DNA of 6,951 bases from Candidatus Aenigmatarchaeota archaeon (GCA_016202875.1 JACQNX010000027.1:1-6951), one strand, 5' to 3'; shown: positions 1 to 6,536, numbered from the stretch's first letter. Notes: generated from the letters alone by a model not told the origin. Made by a program: numbers and translations.

Positions 1-1
1 A

Positions 2-160
2 CGACCAGATAGATTCATTGAATATCCGAAAACATACTATCCATCCATTGTGGAACTACACAATAAAACCGTTAAGAAATTAGGCAATTTATTTTGCGGC
101 GTTGACTTACACTATCTGTTTCAGGAAAGATATCTGGAACGGTATTTGAAAGGGCGATGA
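2..160 (+). CDS. 3' end of an unrecognised protein gene
   Basis: An open frame enters from the left edge of the window and ends at a TGA at 158-160, giving the last 52 residues of a protein. The tail is rich in aromatic and charged residues (FIEYPKTYYPSIVEL near the start, then LHYLFQERYLERYLKGR at the end). It looks like a helical C-terminus of a soluble protein. I do not recognise the family. The stop overlaps the start of the next gene by 4 nt (ATGA at 157-160), the usual sign of translational coupling within an operon, and this supports both frames being real. The start and most of the gene lie outside the window. Confidence 0.6.
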   Translation, partial: RPDRFIEYPKTYYPSIVELHNKTVKKLGNLFCGVDLHYLFQERYLERYLKGR

Positions 161-573
161 AAATGACAACCGCAAAAACCGGGGAAACATGGATAGAAAA
201 AAAAGGCGCAGAATCCTATAAAAAAGATTGGGCGCACAATCTCGCAGGACAGCGGCAACGAAGCAAAGAATATCCTGAATTAGAGGCGCCTGTTGATATT
301 AGATTAAGTGATATCGAAGAAATAGTCAGAACCTATGGGCTCGACAGCCTTTACATGACAGACGTAGATCCAAACTCATTACCGAGCCTGCAAAAAGAAT
401 TTCTGCGCTTTCTGAGAGGGTACGCCGAGGCTGCCAGAGAGCATAGTGATACAGAAACTCTAGGCTATATTGGGAGGCTGTTCATGAGCGGCACAGAGTC
501 TCCAAACTATGGCATATGCACCAGCCATAATGATGAGCTGTCCAAACAACTGGCAGAAATGAAAAGAAATTAA
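157..573 (+). CDS. hypothetical protein, coupled to the upstream gene
   Basis: This gene encodes 138 residues, hydrophilic throughout, with no signal peptide, no membrane segment and no cysteine cluster. The first 50 residues are rich in Lys, Arg, Gln and Glu. The middle (about 45-100) reads as helices separated by a DVDPNSLPS turn. The start is placed at ATG 157 because it overlaps the previous stop as ATGA. A second in-frame ATG lies two codons later and could also serve. No TATA-like box is seen in front, which fits co-transcription with the gene to the left. I do not recognise the family and assign no function. It ends 42 nt before the convergent stop of the membrane-protein gene. Confidence 0.55.
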   Translation: MKMTTAKTGETWIEKKGAESYKKDWAHNLAGQRQRSKEYPELEAPVDIRLSDIEEIVRTYGLDSLYMTDVDPNSLPSLQKEFLRFLRGYAEAAREHSDTETLGYIGRLFMSGTESPNYGICTSHNDELSKQLAEMKRN

Positions 574-615
574 CTGCATATTCGCTATTTCTTGACAGAA
601 TTAGATGCATTTATT

Positions 616-996
616 CTAGAAAGGCAGCAGGCTGAAGATAAATCCTGAGACATAGCCGAGCAGAAGCAGATTGACTGCGTAGGCTATTATCGCGACAATG
701 GCTTTCTGCTTCCTGTCTGCTTTCAGCAGGACTTCGCCGAGGATTATCCACACTATCAGAGGCAGGATGATTGCTATTGTAGAGATGACAGGAACAAATA
801 CAATCAGGTAAGAAAGCGCGAGAGGCAGGATGAAATAGGCTATGAATGCCATTATCAGGCTGTGCTTGATTTCTATCTCGTGCGTGATAATCTTGTCTGC
901 GATCATGATCGCGATTGCTGTGACGATCACATTAACGACCAAAGAGATTATGCCGCCGACACTGAGAAGCGAAGTGAACAGTGACTCAAACGCCAT
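616..996 (-). CDS. small integral membrane protein with four predicted helices
   Basis: The product has 126 residues if it starts at the ATG at 996-994. An upstream in-frame ATG at 1047 would add 17 residues, but a strong TATA box (1017-1028) sits about 26 nt before 996, so a leaderless start at 996 is preferred. Hydrophobic stretches at about residues 14-36, 46-68, 70-91 and 98-122 predict four membrane helices. The longest polar segments are a loop at about 36-45 (HEIEIKH) and a basic one at about 92-99 (KADRKQK), and the chain ends directly after the last helix (SLLPF). No catalytic or ligand-binding motif is visible, so function is unknown. It is divergent from the UPF0175 gene across 94 nt and convergent with the gene on its left. 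Confidence 0.72.
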   Translation of the reverse strand: MAFESLFTSLLSVGGIISLVVNVIVTAIAIMIADKIITHEIEIKHSLIMAFIAYFILPLALSYLIVFVPVISTIAIILPLIVWIILGEVLLKADRKQKAIVAIIAYAVNLLLLGYVSGFIFSLLPF

Positions 997-1016
997 AATT
1001 TTATTTTGTTCTGCGG

Positions 1017-1028
1017 TATTTATAAAAG
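1017..1028 (-). promoter_or_regulatory. TATA box of the membrane-protein gene
   Basis: On the - strand this reads CTTTTATAAATA, a good archaeal TATA box. Its centre is about 26 nt before the ATG at 996, the spacing expected when transcription starts at the start codon. It moves the start of the gene 17 codons downstream of the longest frame. Confidence 0.7.
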
Positions 1029-1059
1029 AAATAAGGCCAAGATTCAACTGGTACAGTAA

Positions 1060-1069
1060 ACTTTACATT
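1060..1069 (+). promoter_or_regulatory. weak TATA-like box of the UPF0175 gene
   Basis: The sequence ACTTTACATT is an imperfect TATA box centred about 26 nt before ATG 1091, again leaderless spacing. It is back to back with the membrane-protein promoter in the same 94-nt intergenic region. UPF0175-like proteins often bind DNA, so autoregulation of this divergent region is possible, but no clear operator repeat is visible. Confidence 0.45.
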
Positions 1070-1090
1070 TGTTTCTGCACAGTATATTTT

Positions 1091-1390
1091 ATGTCAGACG
1101 TCCCAATATCCACCAGGATCCCAAAAACTCTGGAAAAAGAGCTGGAGGAATACATGAAGACAGAGCATTTAGAAAAATCTACGGCTGTGAGGAAACTGCT
1201 CATCAAATCCCTTCAGGAATGGCGGGAGGAACATGCGCTTAAACTATTGGCAGAAGGAAGAACTACAATATCCAAGGCAACAGAGATCGCGGGCGTGGAC
1301 ATATGGACATTTATTGAAAAAGTTAAGCAGTCAAAGATAGTTTGGGTTAAGGACGAGATAATTTCCGAGGATTTAGAGGCTTTTTCATAA
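1091..1390 (+). CDS. UPF0175 family protein, antitoxin-like, with ribbon-helix-helix N-terminus
   Basis: The product has 99 residues. Residues about 3-45 have a ribbon-helix-helix pattern: a short strand (VPISTRIP) followed by two amphipathic helices, of the sort that dimerises and binds DNA. Residues about 48-99 match the UPF0175 core: ALKLLAEGRTTISKATEIAG, then VDIWTFIEKVKQSKI, ending in SEDLEAF. Members of this family usually sit next to a PIN-domain ribonuclease gene and are thought to act as its antitoxin and repressor. Here there is no partner: 36 nt downstream is the convergent stop of gatE. The frame is open for 83 codons further upstream, but that part is antisense to the membrane gene and lies before the TATA-like box, so ATG 1091 is chosen. 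Family call is firm; the antitoxin role is inferred. Confidence 0.85.
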   Translation: MSDVPISTRIPKTLEKELEEYMKTEHLEKSTAVRKLLIKSLQEWREEHALKLLAEGRTTISKATEIAGVDIWTFIEKVKQSKIVWVKDEIISEDLEAFS

Positions 1391-1426
1391 GCTGCTTTGA
1401 CTTTTACATCTCATTTGCCATCACAA

Positions 1427-3235
1427 TTATTTCATCTCTCTCCTCACAAGCTCAGCAACCAGACGGCCGTCAGCGCGGCCGCGAAGCTGCTGCATGACTA
1501 AGCCGATGATGACAGATTCTGATTTGCCTGTATTTTTTGCTACTATACTTTTGACAGCTTTTTCTATTTCTTCTTTTGATAATGTTTCAAATTTCGAAAT
1601 AACCTCGTCTACATCAACGCCGGAAGCGAGCTGTTCAAAAATCTGCGGCAGTGCTGTCTTGGAAAACTTGCCTTTCTGCACAAGGGAGAATACTTTGAAT
1701 AAATGGTCACGCGTGATTTTCTCAATAGGGAAGCCACGCCTGCGCAGGTCTGTGAATGTGGACAGAAATGTTGTGGCAACGATACGCGGGCCGAAATTCT
1801 TGAATTCTTCGAAAAGCGGAAAATATCTGGACCTCACAAGCTGCTTTGCCAGCTCTTCTGTCAACTCTTCGCTGAGCTCTTCTTTGATTTCTTTCAGTGT
1901 CTTGGGCAGCTTTAACTTTGCAACATAATTTTTATCGATCCTGATAGCAGGGATGTCGGATTCTGGGTAAAGGCGGCCTGAACCTGGCAGGGGGCGCGTA
2001 TACTTGGAGCCCATGCCATCAGCAACGCGCGTTTCTTCTGGCACGCCGATGAGGCAATGACGAGCGCGCTCCAGAATTGTGTTCATGGCTTTTTCCACAT
2101 TGTCGTGGCCCGCGAGTATGAGAACGAGATCTTGTTCCTGAATCTTGAGTTCTTTTTTCAGTCGTGCGAAATCCTGCGTTAATTTGTACTTATTCAAATC
2201 TTCGTCGCTGTGAATGATTCCACCAAAACCGTAGGCTTCTGCATAGGCTGCGAGTTCCTTGCCGAATGTGCGGTCGCCGCAGCCTTTCCGGAGCAGGCCT
2301 GCAAATTTTGGCAGCTTCAGGGCAAAAACGCGGCCATTGCTAGCGATGATTCTTTCTATGAATGATGCTCGCGTGTCTCTGAAGAGCGCTGTGACGTCTT
2401 TTGGCTTTTCTTTGAGCTCCTTCAGTCCACGGCGATGCAATTCTTCTTTGATTTCCAGCAGCGCAGTCTGGCGCTTGACCTCGTTCTCGACGAGCTGCGG
2501 GATCTTCTCGAGTTCCTGAAAGCCCTTGATCTCTACACGCGCTCCTGATTCTATCGAGACGTTCACATCCTGTCTGATAGAACCGATGCCTCGCACAACA
2601 GGGAAGCTTCTCAAAAGCATGCCCAGGCTCTCTGCAACTTCCTTTGCCTGCTGCGGCGTGTGCATCTCTGCTGAGGTCGCAATCTCGACAAGGGGAACAC
2701 CAAGACGATCAAGTCGGTACTCAATAAAATCATGCCCCTTTTGCAGGGCTGTTGCTGAATCCTCTTCCAGCGAGATGGTACGAATCCCAACTTCTCCGAA
2801 ACTCGTCTCCAAGGAGCCGTTCATTGCTATGAGGGCTGTGCGCTGGAATCCTGACACAGAAGAGCCGTCTATTATCGTTTTGCGCATGACGTGCACTTCG
2901 TCAACAATCTGCGCGCCAAGCATCCTGGATATTTTCAGGACAGTTTCCAGTGCAGCGGGGTTGACGGGATCTGGCGGCTTTTCATCCAATTCTATGAGAC
3001 ATGTTGACTCAGGATTGTGCTTGTAGACGAATTTTTTGTTCCTGAGAAATTCGTAGATTGCTGCGGGATCCACAACATCGAGCTCGCCTGCTGCGGGCCT
3101 CAGGCGGCGCGTAATGGAAAGCGGGAAATCTTCGCTCTTCTTTATCGGGCAGCGGCAAAATAATTTATGCCCTGCATCTAATTGCTTGTGGATTTCCAGG
3201 CCGGCGCGCAGGCCGAGGGCCTTGTAATCAGTCAT
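1427..3235 (-). CDS. gatE: glutamyl-tRNA(Gln) amidotransferase subunit E
   Basis: GatE is the tRNA-binding and kinase/transamidase subunit of the archaeal GatDE complex. With ATP it phosphorylates the glutamate of misacylated Glu-tRNA(Gln) and replaces it with ammonia supplied by GatD, giving Gln-tRNA(Gln) in the cytoplasm. The product is 602 residues from ATG 3235, near the usual 600-640. Seen from that start: the GatB/GatE cradle opens with GLRAGLEIHKQLD (8-20) and FCRCP (26-30); the conserved VEIKGFQELEKIP lies near 234-246; the AspRS-like insertion that distinguishes GatE from GatB covers about 280-400; LPGSGRLYPESDIP is at about 416-429; the helical and YqeY-like tail ends with KSESVIIGLVMQQLRGRADG (571-590). 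ATG 3274 would add 13 residues, but a TATA-like box 27 nt before 3235 favours the shorter form. Intact; it shares strand with gatD but has its own promoter. Confidence 0.97.
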   Translation of the reverse strand: MTDYKALGLRAGLEIHKQLDAGHKLFCRCPIKKSEDFPLSITRRLRPAAGELDVVDPAAIYEFLRNKKFVYKHNPESTCLIELDEKPPDPVNPAALETVLKISRMLGAQIVDEVHVMRKTIIDGSSVSGFQRTALIAMNGSLETSFGEVGIRTISLEEDSATALQKGHDFIEYRLDRLGVPLVEIATSAEMHTPQQAKEVAESLGMLLRSFPVVRGIGSIRQDVNVSIESGARVEIKGFQELEKIPQLVENEVKRQTALLEIKEELHRRGLKELKEKPKDVTALFRDTRASFIERIIASNGRVFALKLPKFAGLLRKGCGDRTFGKELAAYAEAYGFGGIIHSDEDLNKYKLTQDFARLKKELKIQEQDLVLILAGHDNVEKAMNTILERARHCLIGVPEETRVADGMGSKYTRPLPGSGRLYPESDIPAIRIDKNYVAKLKLPKTLKEIKEELSEELTEELAKQLVRSRYFPLFEEFKNFGPRIVATTFLSTFTDLRRRGFPIEKITRDHLFKVFSLVQKGKFSKTALPQIFEQLASGVDVDEVISKFETLSKEEIEKAVKSIVAKNTGKSESVIIGLVMQQLRGRADGRLVAELVRREMK

Positions 3236-3257
3236 AGAGAAATATTGAAATGGAAGG

Positions 3258-3266
3258 ATTAAAAAT
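3258..3266 (-). promoter_or_regulatory. TATA-like box of gatE
   Basis: On the - strand this reads ATTTTTAAT, centred about 27 nt before ATG 3235. It supports a leaderless gatE transcript independent of gatD and argues against the ATG at 3274, which would lie upstream of the box. Confidence 0.55.
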
Positions 3267-3314
3267 GATAACAAATCAATATGAAACGTGTTAATTTTTC
3301 CAGCGGCGTTTCAT

Positions 3315-3598
3315 TCACTGTTTCCAGCAATAGTCTGGCAAATCAGCAATCCCGATACTTTTTGCTACAAGACTGATATACTCTGCATACGTAACTGCTC
3401 TCTTGTGGCATATGCGTCCATGATAAATCAAAAACGCGTCGAGATCGCGGGAGGAGATCTTGCACGGCTGTCTTATATCGAGCATGGCGTGGATGTACCT
3501 AGCTGAAGGAAAGCGCGCAGATCTCGTTCATACCATCTGCGGCGCTGGGCGCTCTGACGTATATCAGCGTACACAAGATTCTTACCGATTTTTTTCAA
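3315..3598 (-). pseudogene. small gene with a frameshift between gatD and gatE, or two overlapping small ORFs
   Basis: This is the only content of the 359-nt gap between gatD and gatE. Two protein-like frames follow each other on the - strand. The first (3598-3473, 41 codons from TTG) contains NLVYADIRQ and RRRWYERDLRAFLQLG, then stops. The second (ATG 3485 to stop 3315, 56 residues) contains DIRQPCKISSRDLDAFLIYHG and VTYAEYISLVAKSIGIADLP. They overlap by 13 nt in different frames, so one single-base shift would join them into about 95 residues. The TTG overlaps the gatD stop as TTGA, suggesting translational coupling. The two parts share DIRQ and RDLxAFL motifs, as if a module were repeated. 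I do not recognise the family. A neutral alternative is two unrelated open stretches by chance, but the amino-acid composition looks coding. Confidence 0.4.
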
Positions 3599-4911
3599 AT
3601 AAGGAAAGCGTCCCCTTCCCTTGAGGATATCTCGCCTGCTAGATTCGTGAGCATGAGCTTGCGGACTTCTTCCAGCTTCTTGGTGTGGCCCAGCACGAAG
3701 CCCAGCTTTACAAAGGCTGTCTCGGGGTGCATGTCCTCGGCTGGGATGGCATTCGTCTCGCTGAAGAGGATGCGCAGGTTCGTGTAGACGTTTGTGTTGA
3801 CGCGACCGTAGATTGTTTGCGTTGCGACAACAACAGGTATCCTGGCACTTACTTTTTTAATCGCCGGAATCCAGGACTTCTTCGATGCTGTGGGGATATG
3901 GCCAAAGCCTGTTGCTTCAAGGACAATGCCTTTGTATTTTGATGCAAGGTACTCGAGAATTTCCGGATCGCTTCCGGGATATATTTTTTGCAGGGCTATC
4001 TTTTCCTCGAATTTAGCGTCTGCTTCTGCTTTTTTGTTTTCTCTTTTTTTGTAATTTTCGTTTAAAACTTCTATATTTCCAGTCGGATATACTTTTGCAA
4101 GCGGCAGGTCGTTTATCGGCCTGAACGCATCTCTCCTGGACGCATGCATTTTTCTGACCTTTGTGCCGCGGATGAAAAGGCAGTAGTCGTCGTTCATGGT
4201 TGCGTGCATGCATGTCCCGACTTCGGCAATGTCGCTCACGGCAAGATGAACAGCGCAGATGAGATTCATTGCGCTGTCTGTGGAACCGCGATCAGAAGAT
4301 CTTTGTGCGCCAACAAGGATTACAGGTTTAGACGTTTCCAACATAAACGACAAGGCTGCTGCTGTGTAGTGAAGCGTGTCTGTGCCGTGCGCGACTATCG
4401 CGCCGACAGCGCCTCTGTTCAGCTGCTTCGCTATTTCCTGCGACAAGCTTGCCCAGTCAGCAGGTTCCATGTCCTCGCTCATTTTTGTGAATGGCTGGAC
4501 GATCTCAATGTTCGCGATATTGGCAATCTCAGGCGTTTTCTTCACGAATTCCTCGGCTGTCATCAGCGAGATAACGCCGCCTGTGTTATAATCTACCTTT
4601 GATGTTATCGTGCCGCCAGTCGTTATCAAGCAGACGAGGGGCTTTGACCTGTCGAACTTTATTGTTTCCTTTTTCTTTGTTGTCAGGGCTTTTGGTTTTA
4701 TCGCGTCTATTTTTTTGATTCTGACATTATCAACAGCTAAACCAACATTGTAACCATTATCCAATTTGATAACAAGAACATCAGGGTCCCCTGTGTTGGG
4801 CATGAGGATGCCCTCGTAGATTTCGCCATCTTTTTCTACAGAGATGCGGTGGCCTATTTCTATGCTGTGCTTTTTAAGAACGGTTTTAATTGCTTCAAAA
4901 TATTCAGCCAT
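3595..4911 (-). CDS. gatD: glutamyl-tRNA(Gln) amidotransferase subunit D
   Basis: GatD is the glutaminase (L-asparaginase-like) subunit of GatDE. It hydrolyses glutamine and passes ammonia to GatE. The product has 438 residues from ATG 4911. Residues about 1-85 form the small beta-barrel N-domain (ISVEKDGEIYEGILMPNTGD near 24-43). The asparaginase core follows, with TTGGTI at 97-102, HGTDT at 175-179 and RGTKVRKMHASRRDAF at 248-263. The catalytic set falls at T101, T177, D178 and K254. To my recollection these are the numbers reported for the Methanothermobacter enzyme, which supports the chosen start. ATG 4968 would add 19 residues, but a TATA box lies 26 nt before 4911. The active site is intact. 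It lies upstream of gatE on the same strand, separated by a gap holding a small decayed gene. Confidence 0.97.
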   Translation of the reverse strand: MAEYFEAIKTVLKKHSIEIGHRISVEKDGEIYEGILMPNTGDPDVLVIKLDNGYNVGLAVDNVRIKKIDAIKPKALTTKKKETIKFDRSKPLVCLITTGGTITSKVDYNTGGVISLMTAEEFVKKTPEIANIANIEIVQPFTKMSEDMEPADWASLSQEIAKQLNRGAVGAIVAHGTDTLHYTAAALSFMLETSKPVILVGAQRSSDRGSTDSAMNLICAVHLAVSDIAEVGTCMHATMNDDYCLFIRGTKVRKMHASRRDAFRPINDLPLAKVYPTGNIEVLNENYKKRENKKAEADAKFEEKIALQKIYPGSDPEILEYLASKYKGIVLEATGFGHIPTASKKSWIPAIKKVSARIPVVVATQTIYGRVNTNVYTNLRILFSETNAIPAEDMHPETAFVKLGFVLGHTKKLEEVRKLMLTNLAGEISSREGDAFLI

Positions 4912-4931
4912 GAAGATAATTTGGAGAGGAG

Positions 4932-4941
4932 GGTATAAAAA
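4932..4941 (-). promoter_or_regulatory. TATA box of gatD
   Basis: On the - strand this reads TTTTTATACC, centred about 26 nt before ATG 4911. It lies inside the extended reading frame from 4968, so it decides in favour of the start at 4911. Confidence 0.7.
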
Positions 4942-4981
4942 TTCACGGTTTGTAGAAACTTTCATCAAAATCTTATTTCTT

Positions 4982-5173
4982 TTACTTCTCTAGTGGGTCT
5001 GTTCTTTTTATTATATCGACTGCGTCGAGTTCCGCGTCGGCAGAAATAATTGTTTTTATGTTGTTTATTTCCATGGATGCTATATGGAAATAGTCAGAAG
5101 GAGAGATGTTATACTCGTATGTTGCTGCTCTTCGTATAAGCGTAAAATTTATATCCAGCCATGTTATTGGCAT
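4982..5173 (-). pseudogene. C-terminal fragment of a PIN-domain (VapC-like) toxin
   Basis: The 63-residue frame matches only the second half of a PIN-domain ribonuclease. ISPSDYFHIASMEI (about 23-36) carries the conserved Asp of the third acidic motif in the usual DxxHxA setting, and TIISADAELDAV (41-52) carries the final Asp, followed by the typical RTDP near the C-terminus. The N-terminal half, with the first strand and its metal-binding Asp, is absent. The frame begins 3-4 nt past the predicted right end of the tnpB element, and a stop lies in frame just inside the element, so the element or a linked deletion removed the start. The missing half is not on the far side of the element, where the tRNA gene lies. 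It should be non-functional as a toxin. The UPF0175 gene 3.6 kb away could be the former partner type, but that is speculation. Confidence 0.7.
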
Positions 5174-5175
5174 CG

Positions 5176-5320
5176 GTGACCTCCTCCCGCGGATAAATCA
5201 GCGGGCTTCCCTTTCAGCGCCGCAGGCATGGAAGCTCGGGTTGCGCGCTAAAGGCGCGCTCTGGGGCTGGGTCACTCGCAGCCCGTTCCGGAAGCATGTA
5301 GCCTCCGGAAAATTTAAGGA
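5176..5320 (-). ncRNA. predicted omega RNA (reRNA) of tnpB
   Basis: TnpB proteins use a guide RNA transcribed from the 3' end of tnpB through the right end of the element. Here that stretch folds strongly: TTCCGGA (5286-5292) pairs with TCCGGAA (5304-5310); GCGCGC (5243-5248) pairs with GCGCGC (5254-5259) around a 5-nt loop; CCCGC/GCGGG (5186-5205) closes the right end. The first two stems lie inside the coding part of tnpB, and the C-terminal residues after about 340 look like a by-product of RNA constraint. By analogy the guide would begin just past 5176 and read into the PIN fragment. The 5' boundary is approximate. Confidence 0.6.
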
Positions 5321-6329
5321 TATTCCTGACGCCATTGACGTCAGCATTAATCTCGAATCCGCAGGACCTGCATCTGAAAAGCCCCTGCGATTTCCTGTTC
5401 CCTCTGTCCGCGCAGCCGCACCGCGAGCAGGTTACCGAAGAGTTCCTTTCCGAAATCCTCACGACTTTTATGCCCTTTTCTCTGGCTTTGTACTCAACAT
5501 ACTGCGTCAGCCTGAGGTAGGGCATGTTGCTGACGATCCTCCTGAACATCCTGCCTTTCTCTCCAGTTGAATTTCTTATTCCCTTCAGGTCTCCGAGGAC
5601 GATATAAGAGTCTGTATGTTCTGCTGTTTCTACAACATGTTTCGAAATCTTGTGTAGAATGTCGTTCACTCTCCTTTGCTCCTTGTCAGACATCTGCCTG
5701 ATTTTCTTCAGGAGTTTCTTCCTGCCGAGTTGCGTGCGCAGGTACTGATAATGGCGCCGGATTCCCCTAACCTCTCTGCCAAGGAATATGGGACGGTTGT
5801 CAAAACTGCCACAGACAGTTGCTGTCACTTTGGAGCCCAGATCTATGGCTAAGATGTTAGAGTATGATTCCTTGATCTGCACTTGCCTTACAACTGTTAT
5901 GTAGATCCACCAGTTCCACCTGCCCTTGTGGTTTTTCTTCCTGAAAACTTTTGATTCTCCGAACTCGAACTTTTCCGGAAAATCCTGGTGAGGCTTTATC
6001 GCGACCCACAGGCCGCCCCTGCGCCCTCGGACGGGAATCCTGCACCAGTACTTGGCGAGCTTGTTATTTTTCTCTTCAATTTTTATCAGGTCTTTGCGGA
6101 CAGAAACCGGATAGTCTTTGTTCGCGTCAATCCGCTTGTAAAATCTGAGCGCCTGCTGCCTGTTTGCGGAGTGCAGCTGTAGATTTTTATACAGAGGCAG
6201 AAAGTCAAGCCCCTCTTTTTCCAGCTGCAGGAGTGTCTGGACATTCTTGAACTCGCTGCTCAGCTGCGCTTCCTTTACGTTTGTCAGGTCGGTGATTTTG
6301 CATTTTATGATTTTCTGGACTCTCTGCAT
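5214..6329 (-). CDS. tnpB: TnpB, RNA-guided nuclease of the IS200/IS605 superfamily
   Basis: TnpB is a RuvC-fold nuclease guided by omega RNA, an ancestor of Cas12. The product is 371 residues from ATG 6329. In that numbering: an N-terminal wedge and helical region to about 150; RuvC-I at LAIDLGSK with Asp163; RuvC-II at IVLGDLKGIR (243-252); a four-cysteine zinc ribbon with CSRCG (301-305) and CRSCG (320-324); RuvC-III at NADVNGVRNIL with Asp330. The place usually held by the RuvC-II Glu (EDL) is Gly (GDL), a form I recall from other archaeal TnpB; Glu294 or another acidic residue may substitute. An upstream ATG at 6422 would add 31 residues, including the repeat FPDTFPDTF, unlike any TnpB start; a TATA box 24 nt before 6329 supports the shorter form. 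The frame is complete with no inactivating break. Confidence 0.93.
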   Translation of the reverse strand: MQRVQKIIKCKITDLTNVKEAQLSSEFKNVQTLLQLEKEGLDFLPLYKNLQLHSANRQQALRFYKRIDANKDYPVSVRKDLIKIEEKNNKLAKYWCRIPVRGRRGGLWVAIKPHQDFPEKFEFGESKVFRKKNHKGRWNWWIYITVVRQVQIKESYSNILAIDLGSKVTATVCGSFDNRPIFLGREVRGIRRHYQYLRTQLGRKKLLKKIRQMSDKEQRRVNDILHKISKHVVETAEHTDSYIVLGDLKGIRNSTGEKGRMFRRIVSNMPYLRLTQYVEYKAREKGIKVVRISERNSSVTCSRCGCADRGNRKSQGLFRCRSCGFEINADVNGVRNILKFSGGYMLPERAASDPAPERAFSAQPELPCLRR

Positions 6330-6348
6330 TCTGACACATTGTAAAGCG

Positions 6349-6358
6349 ATATATAAAG
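6349..6358 (-). promoter_or_regulatory. TATA box of tnpB
   Basis: On the - strand this reads TTTATATATC, centred about 24 nt before ATG 6329. It makes a leaderless tnpB message likely and excludes the 31-codon extension. Confidence 0.7.
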
Positions 6359-6383
6359 GGCTTTGCCTAGGGCGGAAAACGTG

Positions 6384-6407
6384 AAAAGTGTCGGGAAAAG
6401 TGTCGGG
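6384..6407. repeat. two tandem copies of a 12-bp unit
   Basis: AAAAGTGTCGGG occurs twice head to tail (6384-6395, 6396-6407). It is flanked by partial copies (GGAAAACGTG just before, AAAACTGGGCGG just after). It lies inside the left end of the tnpB element, upstream of its promoter. It could be slippage or part of the left-end structure. Confidence 0.7.
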
Positions 6408-6441
6408 AAAACTGGGCGGCAATTCATTCGCTGCCTGAAAG

Positions 6442-6461
6442 CAGCGGTTTTCTTGCCGCTG
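6442..6461. repeat. left-end hairpin of the tnpB element
   Basis: CAGCGG and CCGCTG form a perfect 6-bp stem around an 8-nt loop (TTTTCTTG). IS200/IS605 ends carry such imperfectly matched subterminal hairpins as recognition sites for TnpA. It sits about 25 nt before the TATA box of the tRNA gene. Confidence 0.5.
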
Positions 6462-6486
6462 TTGATAAATAGGCAGGTTTCTATAA

Positions 6487-6496
6487 ATTTATAAAC
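6487..6496 (+). promoter_or_regulatory. TATA box of the tRNA-Thr gene
   Basis: TTTATAAA at 6488-6495 is a near-perfect archaeal TATA box. It is centred about 30 nt before the first tRNA base at 6522, giving a short 5' leader of a few nucleotides for RNase P to remove. Confidence 0.75.
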
Positions 6497-6536
6497 ATAC
6501 CAACTAATCTCTACAAACATCGCCACCGTAGCTCAA

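Larger units (their letters stand above)
5176..6470 (-). mobile_element. IS200/IS605-type element carrying only tnpB (IS1341-like)
   Basis: The element holds tnpB alone, with no tnpA Y1 transposase, so any movement would need a transposase supplied from elsewhere. The right end is well marked: downstream of tnpB is a hairpin (CCCGC at 5186-5190 with GCGGG at 5201-5205), followed on the - strand by GGAGGTCAC, a typical archaeal end for this family, finishing near 5176. The left end is less certain. A perfect 6-bp hairpin (CAGCGG 6442-6447, CCGCTG 6456-6461) fits the subterminal hairpin of the left end, and the boundary is probably within about 10 nt beyond it. The sequence ATTTATC occurs next to the hairpin at both ends. 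There are no inverted terminal repeats or target duplication, as expected for this class. Confidence 0.75.

Noticed and set aside
842..1090. N-terminal extension of the UPF0175 frame
   Set aside because: It is antisense to the hydrophobic membrane-protein gene and lies upstream of the TATA-like box; known UPF0175 proteins begin near the ribbon-helix-helix strand.
2526..3026. 166-codon open frame on the + strand opposite gatE
   Set aside because: It is Ser/Thr/Arg-rich with no recognisable domain, and it is fully explained as the complement of a conserved gatE region.
3288..3506. 72-codon open frame on the + strand between gatE and gatD
   Set aside because: The - strand frames of the same segment look far more protein-like, with repeated motifs and coupling to gatD.
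4144..4602. 152-codon open frame on the + strand opposite gatD
   Set aside because: Cys/His-rich composition comes from reading the complement of the asparaginase core; no promoter or homology pattern supports it.
6384..6407. CRISPR-like repeat
   Set aside because: The two 12-bp units are directly adjacent with no spacer and are too short for CRISPR repeats.
6305..6526. 73-codon - strand frame running from the tRNA start into tnpB
   Set aside because: It overlaps the tRNA 5' end, its promoter and the element's left end, and shows no PIN-like sequence that could be the missing toxin half.
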